Of a stretch of DNA of 64,000 nucleotides, positions 46,385-55,724 are shown one piece after another. The translations under genes were made by a program, and so were the position numbers. Origin of the DNA: Verrucomicrobiia bacterium. GTDB taxonomy: Bacteria > Verrucomicrobiota > Verrucomicrobiia > Limisphaerales > UBA9464. Each line of letters begins with the position of its first letter. Within the stretch, counting starts at the first letter, position 1. Where the stretch lies: NCBI GenBank assembly GCA_019634635.1, contig JAHCBB010000020.1:1-64000 (forward strand), written 5' to 3'. The notes beneath the pieces were generated by a model. It was not told the origin of the DNA, did no database searches, and saw only the letters and a program-made list of their open reading frames with translations.

Positions 46385-46542
46385 TGCGGAGGGTAGCCCG
46401 GTTCCGTCCGGGGCGAAAAGGCGGGAATCGCCGCGAGGGAACGGTCGTGCGCTTTCGAGAGAACGAGCAGGGCGGCGATGGCTCCCAGCAGGCAGAGCAA
46501 CAGGTCCCATTGGGCGTCCTCCGGTCCCGTCCCCGGGTCTCC
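46381..46542 (-). pseudogene. C-terminal remnant of a DUF2238 (YjdF-like) membrane protein
   Basis: Downstream of the permease-prefix gene stop, in the same frame, about 50 codons read [18 protein letters not shown], then [13 protein letters not shown] and end in TGA at 46381-46383, overlapping the trpB ATG. The [25 protein letters not shown] pattern is the C-terminus of DUF2238 inner-membrane proteins of about 200 residues. No ATG or GTG begins it, and its N-terminal three quarters are absent, so it is read as a deletion remnant. Assignment rests on this one conserved stretch. Confidence 0.55.
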
Positions 46543-47781
46543 CTACCTGCCTGGAGCGGGGGTGCCGGACGACATTCTGACGAGCGCCTTGCCGACCAGT
46601 TTGAGCAGCGCCAGTGAATTCGGGTGCTCAAGCGCTTCACCGCAGCGCTTCACCTGGGCCAGGTACTGGCTCGCCCGGGTTCCGTTGCCGCCGGCCTGCG
46701 CGTCCGTCGCGGCCTGCGTCACCTGCATGGCGATTTGTTTGATGACTTGAACGTCGTCGAGCATCGGTTGGCTCACCTTTTCCCGGGCTGCCGGATTCAG
46801 CGCGGCAAACTGGGCTTCGCTGTAATTCAGAATCGAACCGGCCGGAAACAACGGGCGTTTGCTGAAATCCACGGTCACAAATTGCTCAACGGCTTTGGCC
46901 TTCTGTCCGGCTCTCCACGATTCCATGGCTTGATCCATGGTGGCGTTGGCGGCGTTGGCGTCCGCGGATTGATTCGGGGCCGCCGGCACCTTCTCGGCAG
47001 CCAGGGCGGGCAGACCGCACAGCATCAGGACAAGGAAGGTGGTCAGCGGCAGCGAAGCCCCGTGGTGCAGGCCTTCACGTTGCCTGTGGAGGAGTGCCCC
47101 ACTCATCACGGCGAGCGCGGCCAGGCTCAAAAGAATCAGGATCGAATGCCCCGTGGTCATCACGAGAAAGGCCTGGCCAACCGCGTGGGGTTCCAGACGG
47201 CCCACCGCCAACGCGTGCAGCAACCCGGCGGACCCTCTCAGAACCACCAAAGCGGTCAGCAGCAGTGCGACCGTCAGGCCGGGCCTTTTGAACCAGAAAG
47301 GGTTTGGGTGCGCCAGGGGACGCAAACGCAGGCGGCCCGTCGTCGCGAGGCGAACCAGCCAAAGACCCAGGCCGAGAACCACGCACTGTCCGGCAACTCC
47401 AAACCAGCCCTGCAGAAAACCGTTCCCGGTGGCCCAGCTTCCGATGAGCAATCCCGCCTGGGCCGCAATCCGGGCCACATCCAGGGCGGCCACCAGAAGC
47501 ATCGCGACGGCAATCATCCAGAGCAGTCGCGTGCGCCAAACGGCGTCGCCATGCACCTTTCCGAATTCCAATGCCAGCGTTTCGGGCCGTCCCAGCCGGC
47601 GGGAGGCGATGAGAAACGCCTCCGGTTCCGTCAACCCGCGCGTTTGCAGCAGGGCTGATGCATCGCGCAAGTGCGATTCCAGTTCGTCCAGGTCGCCGCT
47701 GCGGAAGGCGGGTGACGGGGCGAGGTCTTCGCGCCAGCGTTGAATCGCCTCGTTCAAGTCAAACGGGGTTGTGGATTCCAT
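46543..47781 (-). CDS. Permease-prefix membrane protein, PadR-linked, without ABC permease core
   Basis: 412 residues from the ATG at 47781, which overlaps the padR reading frame by 28 nt. Residues 1-75 form a 'permease prefix' domain ([15 protein letters not shown], then [33 protein letters not shown]), normally found on PadR-controlled MacB/FtsX-type permeases. Here it is followed by four to five membrane helices, the last resembling an internal signal ([20 protein letters not shown]), and then a soluble helical C-terminal domain of about 145 residues. No FtsX or MacB core is seen. It may sense or transport something in concert with PadR; function unknown. Confidence 0.78.
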   Translation of the reverse strand: MESTTPFDLNEAIQRWREDLAPSPAFRSGDLDELESHLRDASALLQTRGLTEPEAFLIASRRLGRPETLALEFGKVHGDAVWRTRLLWMIAVAMLLVAALDVARIAAQAGLLIGSWATGNGFLQGWFGVAGQCVVLGLGLWLVRLATTGRLRLRPLAHPNPFWFKRPGLTVALLLTALVVLRGSAGLLHALAVGRLEPHAVGQAFLVMTTGHSILILLSLAALAVMSGALLHRQREGLHHGASLPLTTFLVLMLCGLPALAAEKVPAAPNQSADANAANATMDQAMESWRAGQKAKAVEQFVTVDFSKRPLFPAGSILNYSEAQFAALNPAAREKVSQPMLDDVQVIKQIAMQVTQAATDAQAGGNGTRASQYLAQVKRCGEALEHPNSLALLKLVGKALVRMSSGTPAPGR

Positions 47782-48092
47782 AGTTTGGTGAGCGTTTCGT
47801 GGACGGTGAGCCACTGTTGTTTCTCCTCCTGCAAAGCTTGGTGGCCCTCCTTGCGCAGCCGGTAATACTTCCGCTTGCGCCCGGTGTCGGCCTCGCGCCA
47901 CTCGGACTCGATCATGGCCTCCTTCTGCATCCAGTGCAGCACGGGATAGAGCATCCCCTCCGTCCACTCGATCCTGCCGCCGGACAACTCGCGCACCCTC
48001 TGAATGAGCGCGTACCCATAATTTTCGCCCTCAGTCAACACGGACAACACCAGCGGCACTGTCGAGGCGGCGACGAGTTCCTTCGCAAGCAT
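47754..48092 (-). CDS. PadR-family transcriptional regulator
   Basis: 112 residues from the ATG at 48092. A winged helix: LAKELVAASTVPLVLSVLTEG, then NYGYALIQRVRELSGGRIEWTEGMLYPVLHWMQKEAMIES, with the basic wing EADTGRKRKYYRLRKEG and a dimerisation helix. This short type usually represses its own operon and a neighbouring transporter in response to toxic or membrane-active compounds. It overlaps the permease-prefix gene by 28 nt. A strong promoter lies directly before the ATG, with almost no leader. Confidence 0.92.
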   Translation of the reverse strand: MLAKELVAASTVPLVLSVLTEGENYGYALIQRVRELSGGRIEWTEGMLYPVLHWMQKEAMIESEWREADTGRKRKYYRLRKEGHQALQEEKQQWLTVHETLTKLWNPQPRLT

Positions 48093-48098
48093 GGCAAC

Positions 48099-48127
48099 AC
48101 TATGCCTAGCGGTGCAATGCGTGTCAA
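48099..48127 (-). promoter_or_regulatory. Sigma-70-type promoter of padR, probably leaderless
   Basis: On the minus strand TTGACA (48127-48122) is a perfect -35 box, followed by a 17-bp spacer and CATAGT (48104-48099) as -10. The padR ATG begins 6 nt after the -10 box, so transcription should start at or next to the A of the ATG. The sequence ggcaacactatgcc (48093-48106), an imperfect palindrome overlapping the -10, is a candidate PadR operator. Confidence 0.65.
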
Positions 48128-48230
48128 GCCGCCTTGCGACCGTCCCTCGTGCGGCCCGCATCCGAGGTGCCTCGTCCCGGAGGATTTGGATTGCTTGGAG
48201 TGGATCACCCTCCAGATTGCCGCCGCAAAA

Positions 48231-48623
48231 ATGACGTCCGATCCCGTGAAAGAGTTCGAGCGCCTCCGCACACTGGTGCTGGAGCGCAAGGCAGAGCTCG
48301 AGGCGGAACTCCGAGCCCTGGAGGCTGCCCTCGGTGGGATGGCGGTCCCGCCGGCAAGTCCGTTGGTCATCGCCGCCCCCCGCGAACCGCGCAAACGCGT
48401 GCGCAACGCAATGTCCCTGGGGGACGCGGTGTTCTCGGTCACCAAGGATGCCCCGTTAACCAAGGTGGAAATCCTCCAGGCCCTCGATCTGCTGGGCTAC
48501 CAATTCTCTGACAAGTCCTCGTCCATGGAAGCACTGGAGGCGCTGCTCCAGCTCGACAGGCGGTTCGAGAACACGAGTGGCCGGTACGGGCCCACCCTCG
48601 AGGCCTTGTTTCCGAAGATCTGA
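48231..48623 (+). CDS. Small coiled-coil plus winged-helix-like protein
   Basis: 130 residues from the ATG at 48231. An N-terminal coiled coil (EFERLRTLVLERKAELEAELRALEAALGG, about 9-37) leads to a short basic linker (PREPRKRVRNAMS) and a compact helical domain (LGDAVFSVTKDAPLTKVEILQALDLLGYQ, SMEALEALLQLDRRFENTSGRYGP) that resembles a winged helix with a DNA- or protein-binding role. No known family name comes to mind. It is transcribed away from padR, with 138 bp between starts. The larger open frame upstream is not supported. Confidence 0.7.
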   Translation: MTSDPVKEFERLRTLVLERKAELEAELRALEAALGGMAVPPASPLVIAAPREPRKRVRNAMSLGDAVFSVTKDAPLTKVEILQALDLLGYQFSDKSSSMEALEALLQLDRRFENTSGRYGPTLEALFPKI

Positions 48624-48760
48624 TCCGACACAGGGCGCTTGCCGCACGGGAGGGTGACTGGCTCGACGTCGGAGGATTGTTCGACTGCCAGCAAGACCTG
48701 CTGGACAGGGACTTGGTGCGACGCGCCAGCGCCCTTGTTGGTGCCGGGTCGGCGGAGGCA

Positions 48761-51700
48761 TCAGCTCCCGGGAATCGGGGTGCCGGAATCGGGGACCAGC
48801 CGGATCTCCCGCAGGTCCATGAGGTTCCCCTTGAGCCCATCGTCGGCGCGAAGGACCACGCGGTGACGTCCGGGCGGCAACATCAGGGCGCCAAACTCGC
48901 GCTGCCGGTAGTCGTCCCAGGTGCCAGTCGCCGGAACGCGGCCGTGCACCTGGAATTCCCCCTGAGACAGGATGAACCCATTGCCCGCAGTGGCCTGCGG
49001 ACAGGCCCAATCGAGCCATACCCGGTAGGTCGCCAGTGTTGGTATCTCCACCGTCCAGACCGCGCGATCCCCCTGGGAGCTCCAGAAACCCAGATTGCGG
49101 TGTTGCGGTTCAAAAACGAGGGCTTCGCCGTGGACCTCGGCCACGGACGCGGCCAACCGCAGGATTCCACCGGGGTCCGGCGACACCACTGAGGGCTCAT
49201 TGCCGGCAAACTTCCTGGGCGGCGTGGCGCTGGCGCGGAGGAAGGCGACAAGGTCCGCGAGGTCCGGAGGCGTCAAGATCTCCTCAAATCCCTCGGGCAT
49301 CAGGGACCGGTCGCTGGACGTCAGGGCCTGGAGATCGCGCCGCAACACGGTGGATTCAGACCCGTTCAGTTCCATCAGGGTGATGCTGCCGCCGGTCTCG
49401 GCGAGGAGCAGACCGGTGATCTGGTCCCCGGAACGCAATGTGGCCGTGTAGGTGCGATAGCGATCTTCCACGGCAAGGTTGGGATCCAGGATCGCCGTGA
49501 GCACCGCCTCAAGCCCGTGATCGTACAGCATCGCCAGGTTGGGTCCGGCTCCCCCGCCGACCGCCCCGGCCCGGTGACAGGTCGCGCAGTGGGCATCAAA
49601 CCGCAGGTGGCCACGCTCCGGATCGCCGGCAAGTGGGGCCACCGATGCCAGCGCGGCAACGACCACGGCACGCCGATCGGAGTGTGCGGCCGTGAGCAGG
49701 GTCGCAGCGCGTGTGCGAATGCGCTCGTCGGGGAACCGGAGCAATTCCTGGCGGATAGCCGCCCCGAGGTCCGCAGGTGTCAGCTGGCCTCGTGCCACGG
49801 CATCCACCATCGCCTCGGCCGATGGCGCCCGCCGCAAGAGCGTCCTCGCCATGGCACCGCGAAGCTGGGGTCCGGCGTCGCGCCATCGAAGCAGCAGCGC
49901 CGTGGCCACGCGGTCCGCCGCAAGGACGCCGCATCGCTCCACGGCCGCCTGCTGCAGCTCCAATGGAGTTTGGGGAGTCATCAGGTCGAGCAAGGTCGCG
50001 AGGTCCTCGCCCGACTCCCGTTCATCGCGCCCCATCAGACGCAGGGCAGCCAGCCGGTCCGAAATGGGCGCGGCGTCCTCCCGGGCGCGCTGGCGCGCGC
50101 CGGCGAGCCAGGCGGTCATTTCTGGCGGAGTGAAAGTGTCCGGCGCCGCCTCAAGCAGGGCGCCCACGGCGCGCAGACGCCATCCGGACGGCGGTTTGGA
50201 ACCTCCGTCCGCGACCCGCGCCAGCACCCGTGCCGCCGCCGCGGCATCCCCGTTCCCGGCAATCTGCCGGGCGAGGGTTTCCACAAGCCTTCCAAGCGGC
50301 TGGTCCTCCGGGGAGGCGGTCAAGATGAATTCCAGCACGGCCTCGGGATGGCGGCCTGAGGAAGTCAGCACGGCGGTGACCAGGTCCTCGTGGGCATGGT
50401 CCCGCATCGCGAGGGCCGCCAGAACTTCGGCGGCGCGTGGGGCGTCCCAGTCCCCGAGGGCCAGCGCCAGTTGGAACCGGACGCGGATCCAGTCGTCGTT
50501 CGCGAGGTCGAGCAGGGCACGGATTCGCGCGGAACTCGCGGTTCCGGACGCCACGGCAGGGCGGGCGAGGCGGATCGCGTGTTCCCGCACGGCAGGATGT
50601 GGGTCGCCCAGGGCCTGGACGCCAAGCGCATCGGTGAGACCGCCCAGCCCGTCCAACACGCACCAGGCCTGCAGCCGCACCCTGGGGTCCTTTGCCGCAA
50701 CGGCAAGGCGCGCGAGTTCCGGGATCGCGGCGGCCGGGCGCTGTTCGAGCAGGAGGCGATGGACGGTGTCGCGCTGCCAGCCGTTGGGGCTGTCCAGCGC
50801 CTGGACGAGTGCAGTGGGATCGAGTCCGGCGAGGTTCGGAATCTTGCGGAGGGATGCGTTGCGCGGACGCACCCGGTACAGCCGCCCGCGATCCGAACCG
50901 GCCCGGACATGGATCCGCGCCTTCACATCATCGGGGATCCATTCCGGATGCTCGATCACCAGACGGTACATGTCGGCGATGTAGAGCGCGCCGTCGGGAC
51001 CGGTCCGCACGTTCACGGGACGGAACCACGGATCGCGGGACGCGAGAAACTCGCGCGGCTGCCCGGTATCGGCCGGTGGTTCGGTGGCGGTGAAGCTGAC
51101 TCCATCGGGCTCGAGGGGCATCCGGTGGACCAGGTTGTGCGACGGTTCCGCGATGAACAGCGACCGCTCGAACTCCGGTCCGAACAGCGAGTCACGGTAC
51201 GGACCGAAGGTGGCCGCCGAGGTCACATGGCCGGACATCCCGACGTCGTTGAACCGCTGTTGGAGCCGGGAGATTGGGTAAACCCGGCCGGCATCCGGAC
51301 CTTGTGCCAGCGAGCGTCGCATCGTGCGCACCGGCAGGTCCGGATTGCGGATGACGTCATCTTCGTCGAGGAAGTAGTGCCAGCCCCAGGTGTAATTGGC
51401 GCCCCCGAACCAGTTGCCCCAGTCGTCCCGGCGCCGTCCGAACTGGGTCTGGCCGGCGGTGAGTCGGAATTCCCCGGTATCGGGACGGAACCGGAAGTCT
51501 CGGGTGCCGAGGTCCACGGTCGTGCCGGTTCGCGTCGAGGTGATCGTGCCGCCGCTGTCGCCGTTGGCGCCATGAATCCAGTGATCGAGTCCCAGCTCGA
51601 ACCCGTTGAAACGATGCTGCTGGTTGCCCTCCCCGAATCCGGTGAGGAGCACCTCCGAGAAATCCGCCCGCCCGTCGCCGTCGCGATCCTCGAGGAACAA

Positions 51701-53908
51701 CAGGTCCGGCGCGGCACTCACCAGGACGCCGCTCCGCCACGGAAGAATCCCCGTTGGGAAATTCAGGTGGTCGGCGAACACGCTCGATTCCTCGTAGAAG
51801 CCGTCACCGTCGGCATCCCGGAGCCGTCGCACCACGCCGCCCGGCCTCCCCTCCACGCCGTTCGGATAGTCGCCCATTTCCACCACCCAGAGCGTCCCGT
51901 GGGCGTCCCACTGAAAGTCCACCGGATCGAGCACCGCGGGCTCGTGGGCGACGAGTTCGACGACATGGTCCGGAGCGACTTCGATGGCGGCGAGGGAGGC
52001 TGCGGGGTCGAGCGGTGGGGGTTGCAGGCCGTTGAGGAGGTCGGCGAACGACACGCGGTCCACGAGGTCCGGGAGCTGGGCGGTGTCCTCGTTCTGGACC
52101 CAAAGGTGGTCGTGAGCGAACCACGCACCGTAGTTCGGATGCGGGCCGCCCTTGACGATCATCGGAATCTGCGGTCGCTCCCCGCGCCGGCCGGCGAGAA
52201 CCTGCCGGGACCAGCCGGCGGCGAAACCCAGGAAGGGCTTGGGCACATGGAGCCAGAGCCCGAACCCCGATTCATTCGATGCGATGACATCCGGGTGGCC
52301 GTCGCGGTTCAGGTCCACGAACCGGACCCCGTTGTCGCGTCCCTCGGCGGTCACCACGGAAACCCCGGACGGAAGCGCGTATTCGAGTGGCTGCCAGCGC
52401 TGCGTTCCCGGGGACCAGCGGAAGATCCGGTTTTGTCCGGGGTTGGACACCACGAGTTCGGTCACTCCGTCGCCATCCACGTCGCGGAACCGCACGCCCT
52501 GGTCGCGTCCGCCCGTGCTGGTCCTTACCGGGCGTCCCTCGATTTCAAGGCCCGCCAGCAACAGGGGTGCCCCGGTCCATTCCCGACCATCAAACTGCCA
52601 GGCCCCCTGCCGCGTCTCGTCGGCGACCAGCAGGCACGGCCGCCCCGAGGGATCCACGATGCCGAAGCGTCCGCCGGTGGATCGCGACGGACCGCCGTCC
52701 GCACGGGTGACCAGGGGCGCGGGGAAATCGCCATCCACCCAGCGTTTTTCTGACGGATCCCAAACCCGGGTGATGCGGGCGTTGTCATTGGCGACCACCA
52801 CATCGAGGAAACCGTCGAGATTGAGATCGAGCAGTCGCACACCGTTGTCCCCGCCATCCGGGTCCCGGACGCCGTGGCCGGCCAGCAGATGGCGCTCGAG
52901 CCGCTCCTGCACGTCGCGGAAATTCAGGATCTTCACCTTGCGCCCGTGATGTGCGACGGCGTGATCCACGATCTCGATCACCTGATCGCTCCCAATCCAC
53001 GCGTAGGGATGGAAGGTCATCACCCAGATTCCCTGCTTGAGGACCGCGATGTCCACCGCCGCCTTCATGTCGGCGAGGGTTTGCGGGTGCTTTTCCCCGT
53101 GGATTCGAAATCCCTCGTAGTCGTCCGGAATGGCAAAGGGCAGCTCCCAGAACCGGTTGCCGATGAGGTACGGGTAGGGGTGATCCCGGATGTAATTGAT
53201 GTAGCCGGGGGGCAGATACTTCTCGAAACGGGGCTGTCCGGACCCGTCCAGGACCAGTTCGCGCGGCAGGTCCGGGTCCGCCGGGGTCGGCAGCATGCCG
53301 ATCGAGCTGCTGAGGGAGAGGAAATTTCCACGGGGGGTCACGCCCATCAGGATCTCGGCAAAGAGGCGCGGACTGACCGAGTTGATGCCGTCCATGCAGG
53401 GCGTGCGGAAGGCCACCGGGCGGTTGTTGGGCACGGTGAAGGCGTGGTCCACGCAGCGGTCGTAGGTGTCCTTGGCGGCATCGAAGTTTCCCCGGGCGAG
53501 GATCGGGCATGGATGGTCCGCGGTGTGCGTCTCCAGCGTCACCCCCTCGGCCAGCCATTGCTGAAGGTGCGGCTCGGCCGGATCCATCGCATTGGCCATG
53601 ATGCTCACCGGGGCGCGTCCCTCGATGGCCTTCAGACGGTTCAGGATCGGGCGGAGATAGGTCTCGTAGGGACCGTGTTCGCGCATGTCATCTATCGCAA
53701 ACACCAGCACCGCCTCCACGCCTTCCTCCCCAACCCACTGCGGCGTGGTCAGCCTGGGGGACCGGTGATCGGGATGGTACAAATCGCAGAACTCATCCAG
53801 GACGGTGAGCCGGTTGCCATCCGGAGCGGCGGCGTGAGCGCCACAGGGCAGGGCGCATGCCGTCACCAGGACGGACAGGAGGCTTGCGGGGAGGGCAGGA
53901 ACGTTCAT
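48761..53908 (-). CDS. Giant secreted multidomain protein: deacetylase-like, VCBS/FG-GAP, PVC dehydrogenase, HEAT, cytochrome c, CBM-like
   Basis: 1,715 residues from the ATG at 53908, with a signal peptide (LLSVLVTACALPCGAHA). In order: about 35-340, a polysaccharide-deacetylase-like domain (FAIDDM, then ETHTADHPCPI with H-x3-H, and AFRTPCMD); 340-620, FG-GAP/VCBS repeats (DNGVRLLDLNLDGFLDVVVAND); 640-1000, a PVC-type membrane-bound dehydrogenase-like propeller; about 1000-1420, HEAT repeats; near 1440, a heme c site CATCH with YDHGLEAVLTAILDPNLAVE; 1570-1715, a carbohydrate-binding-like domain (FILSQGEFQVHGRVPATGTW). The last four parts are the usual PVC protein; the fused deacetylase and VCBS part is uncommon. 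It probably acts on polysaccharide with electron transfer at the envelope. Confidence 0.87.
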   Translation of the reverse strand: MNVPALPASLLSVLVTACALPCGAHAAAPDGNRLTVLDEFCDLYHPDHRSPRLTTPQWVGEEGVEAVLVFAIDDMREHGPYETYLRPILNRLKAIEGRAPVSIMANAMDPAEPHLQQWLAEGVTLETHTADHPCPILARGNFDAAKDTYDRCVDHAFTVPNNRPVAFRTPCMDGINSVSPRLFAEILMGVTPRGNFLSLSSSIGMLPTPADPDLPRELVLDGSGQPRFEKYLPPGYINYIRDHPYPYLIGNRFWELPFAIPDDYEGFRIHGEKHPQTLADMKAAVDIAVLKQGIWVMTFHPYAWIGSDQVIEIVDHAVAHHGRKVKILNFRDVQERLERHLLAGHGVRDPDGGDNGVRLLDLNLDGFLDVVVANDNARITRVWDPSEKRWVDGDFPAPLVTRADGGPSRSTGGRFGIVDPSGRPCLLVADETRQGAWQFDGREWTGAPLLLAGLEIEGRPVRTSTGGRDQGVRFRDVDGDGVTELVVSNPGQNRIFRWSPGTQRWQPLEYALPSGVSVVTAEGRDNGVRFVDLNRDGHPDVIASNESGFGLWLHVPKPFLGFAAGWSRQVLAGRRGERPQIPMIVKGGPHPNYGAWFAHDHLWVQNEDTAQLPDLVDRVSFADLLNGLQPPPLDPAASLAAIEVAPDHVVELVAHEPAVLDPVDFQWDAHGTLWVVEMGDYPNGVEGRPGGVVRRLRDADGDGFYEESSVFADHLNFPTGILPWRSGVLVSAAPDLLFLEDRDGDGRADFSEVLLTGFGEGNQQHRFNGFELGLDHWIHGANGDSGGTITSTRTGTTVDLGTRDFRFRPDTGEFRLTAGQTQFGRRRDDWGNWFGGANYTWGWHYFLDEDDVIRNPDLPVRTMRRSLAQGPDAGRVYPISRLQQRFNDVGMSGHVTSAATFGPYRDSLFGPEFERSLFIAEPSHNLVHRMPLEPDGVSFTATEPPADTGQPREFLASRDPWFRPVNVRTGPDGALYIADMYRLVIEHPEWIPDDVKARIHVRAGSDRGRLYRVRPRNASLRKIPNLAGLDPTALVQALDSPNGWQRDTVHRLLLEQRPAAAIPELARLAVAAKDPRVRLQAWCVLDGLGGLTDALGVQALGDPHPAVREHAIRLARPAVASGTASSARIRALLDLANDDWIRVRFQLALALGDWDAPRAAEVLAALAMRDHAHEDLVTAVLTSSGRHPEAVLEFILTASPEDQPLGRLVETLARQIAGNGDAAAAARVLARVADGGSKPPSGWRLRAVGALLEAAPDTFTPPEMTAWLAGARQRAREDAAPISDRLAALRLMGRDERESGEDLATLLDLMTPQTPLELQQAAVERCGVLAADRVATALLLRWRDAGPQLRGAMARTLLRRAPSAEAMVDAVARGQLTPADLGAAIRQELLRFPDERIRTRAATLLTAAHSDRRAVVVAALASVAPLAGDPERGHLRFDAHCATCHRAGAVGGGAGPNLAMLYDHGLEAVLTAILDPNLAVEDRYRTYTATLRSGDQITGLLLAETGGSITLMELNGSESTVLRRDLQALTSSDRSLMPEGFEEILTPPDLADLVAFLRASATPPRKFAGNEPSVVSPDPGGILRLAASVAEVHGEALVFEPQHRNLGFWSSQGDRAVWTVEIPTLATYRVWLDWACPQATAGNGFILSQGEFQVHGRVPATGTWDDYRQREFGALMLPPGRHRVVLRADDGLKGNLMDLREIRLVPDSGTPIPGS

Positions 53909-54104
53909 GGCAGGGACAGCGGCGGACCCGGGCATCTACAATGGCAATCGGACACCGGAATCATGGAGGAAGGAGCCCGCGGCTCGCAAACCGGCAGTTG
54001 GCCGGGTGGGCGGACCTGATCGGCTGGGGTTCCGCCGAACCCCTGACGTGACCGGGAATGGAGCCGGTGGGCATTCCACGTGCGCCCCGGCTGCATCAAG
54101 CCCC

Positions 54105-54275
54105 CTCGGTCCATTCCGCGAATTCACCACCACCCGATGGAGCGTGGTGTTTCGGGCCGCTGGCGCGAGCCCGGAGCAGGCCCACACCGCGCTGGAGCAT
54201 CTGTGTCGGGATGCCGGAGACCCACGGTATGCCGGTGTGCGTCGCAAGGAGCGCGGGCCGGAAGACGCCGGAGAG
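54105..54275 (+). pseudogene. N-terminal remnant of an ECF-like RNA polymerase sigma factor
   Basis: One frame reads REFTTTRWSVVFRAAGASPE, then QAHTALEHLCRDAGDPRYAG and VRRKERGPEDAGELT. This is the N-terminus of the sigma-like proteins common in Verrucomicrobiota and Acidobacteriota (F-x-TTRWSVV, A-x-ALEELCR, YP-x-YA-x-VRRRG-x-x-PEDA-x-DLT). The DLTQEFF continuation of region 2 and all of region 4 are absent; after about 54275 the frame is unrelated. No RBS or start is clear. The remainder of the 53909-54430 gap holds nothing else. Confidence 0.65.
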
Positions 54276-54430
54276 CTGACGATCAACCAATTTGGTGAAC
54301 GATGTCCCCGGCTCTCCGTGCCGGGGTTTTCCCTTTACCCCGAGCCGTGTTCGAAAGGACCCTCGGACGATGCGGAGAATGACCAAGCCGGCGAATCCTG
54401 TCCGGCAGGAGGTTCTCCGCGAGTGATGCT

Positions 54431-55387
54431 GTGACGACCAACGAGATCCTCCAACAACTTCAGCACCTTCCCGACCACACCGACTTTGCTCCTTATGAAG
54501 CGGCCCTGCTGGCCGCGGCGGAACAGCGGGAGTCCATCGTCCCGGAACTGATTGCGGCCATTGACCGGGTCACGAACGATCCAGCCACCTACCAGGCCGA
54601 GCGCGGTTTGTGTCTGCATAACTTCGCGCTGTATCTCCTGGCGCAGTTCCGCGAACCGCAGGCGTTGAACGCGTTCGTTCGCTTCCTTTCGCTCCCCGGC
54701 GATCTGCCCCTCGACTTGACCGGTGACATGATCACCGAGGATGGCGCGACGTTGCTGGCCTCCGTCTGCGGCGGCGATTCAGCCCCGTTGCTCCGACTGG
54801 CCTTGAACGAAGGGGTCAATCCATTCGTGCGCGAGCAGGCCATTCATGGATTGCTGGTCCAGGAGGTGTGGGGCGAGCGACCGCGGGAGGCCCTGCTGGC
54901 CGATCTGCGAAGCCTTTTCGCGCAGCTGGCCCGGCCGGGAGACAGTTACGTTTGGGCGGGCCTGGTTGGCGCCGTTTGCGATTTGAACCTTTGCGAACTG
55001 CTTCCCGAAGTGCGTCAGGCCTATGCCGCCGCGATCGTGGACGAGGACGTCGTCGGATCGCTCCGGGACGTGGAAGGTGAATTGGGCGCAGCAGCGCCCC
55101 GCGTTTGGGACACGCGCACCGGGGAGCAACGCGTCCGGGCCTTCACGGAGCGCCATGGTCCCATTGATGCCGTTGCTGGGTGCTCAATCTGGCTGTGCTT
55201 CCGGGACGACGATGAGGAGTCGGCGGGTTGGTCCACCGAGGAACCGCGGGACGATCAACCCGGTTTCTCGCCGCCGCCGGTGCGGCCGCTCCCGGACCCG
55301 GTGCCGTTTCGAGCTCCGTACGCCGTCGGTCGGAACGACCCTTGTCCCTGCGGCAGCGGGAAGAAGTTCAAGAAATGTTGCGGCTGA
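54431..55387 (+). CDS. DUF1186 protein with C-terminal SEC-C zinc motif
   Basis: 318 residues from a GTG at 54431. The bulk is an all-helical repeat fold (DUF1186): [60 protein letters not shown] and [17 protein letters not shown]. The C-terminus is a SEC-C module, [17 protein letters not shown], the zinc-binding tail also found on SecA. SEC-C modules mediate protein or ribosome-associated binding. It sits alone between two remnant regions. DUF1186 has no assigned function. Confidence 0.9.
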   Translation: MTTNEILQQLQHLPDHTDFAPYEAALLAAAEQRESIVPELIAAIDRVTNDPATYQAERGLCLHNFALYLLAQFREPQALNAFVRFLSLPGDLPLDLTGDMITEDGATLLASVCGGDSAPLLRLALNEGVNPFVREQAIHGLLVQEVWGERPREALLADLRSLFAQLARPGDSYVWAGLVGAVCDLNLCELLPEVRQAYAAAIVDEDVVGSLRDVEGELGAAAPRVWDTRTGEQRVRAFTERHGPIDAVAGCSIWLCFRDDDEESAGWSTEEPRDDQPGFSPPPVRPLPDPVPFRAPYAVGRNDPCPCGSGKKFKKCCG

Positions 55388-55402
55388 AGTCGCCGCGAGG
55401 TT

Positions 55403-55597
55403 TCACCGGGGTTGCCCGCCGGGTTCAGCATTTCGGAGTTGCGGCAGGTGCTGAGAATGCGTGTCGGAGGTGCAGAGGATCAGGTGGTGCTGGAAGACGA
55501 GGGGCGCCAATCCAGAGATCATTGGTGGGAATGGCCACGCCCATCTGCTTGCTGAGCGAGGCCGGGGACGCTTTTGAGGCCTCCGCGGTCGCGTAGC
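55403..55597 (-). pseudogene. Frameshifted C-terminal remnant of a PIN-domain (VapC-like) toxin
   Basis: On the minus strand one frame reads SKQMGVAIPTNDLWIGA and the next frame continues LVFQHHLILCTSDTHSQHLPQLRNAE. Joined, these are the C-terminal PIN motif (PIPTNDLWIAALALxHHxxLxTxDxHFxxLP). Removing one base from the four-base run at 55501-55504 restores one frame. The N-terminal half with the first acidic residues is absent, and no VapB antitoxin is adjacent. It is a decayed toxin-antitoxin locus. Confidence 0.7.
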
Positions 55598-55724
55598 GCT
55601 GCGGCGGGAGATCCCCGCGCCTCCGACGGGTTTTGGCCTCACCGAACTCCCGATGGAGCACCGGTCCCTTGGCTTCCTCGAAATCATTGCCTGACTTTTG
55701 CCGCGGCCGCGTCAAGCGTCCGGG

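Noticed and set aside
50390..52753. Plus-strand open frame of 787 codons opposite the giant secreted protein
   Set aside because: Antisense mirror of a protein with heme and propeller motifs; high GC keeps all frames open.
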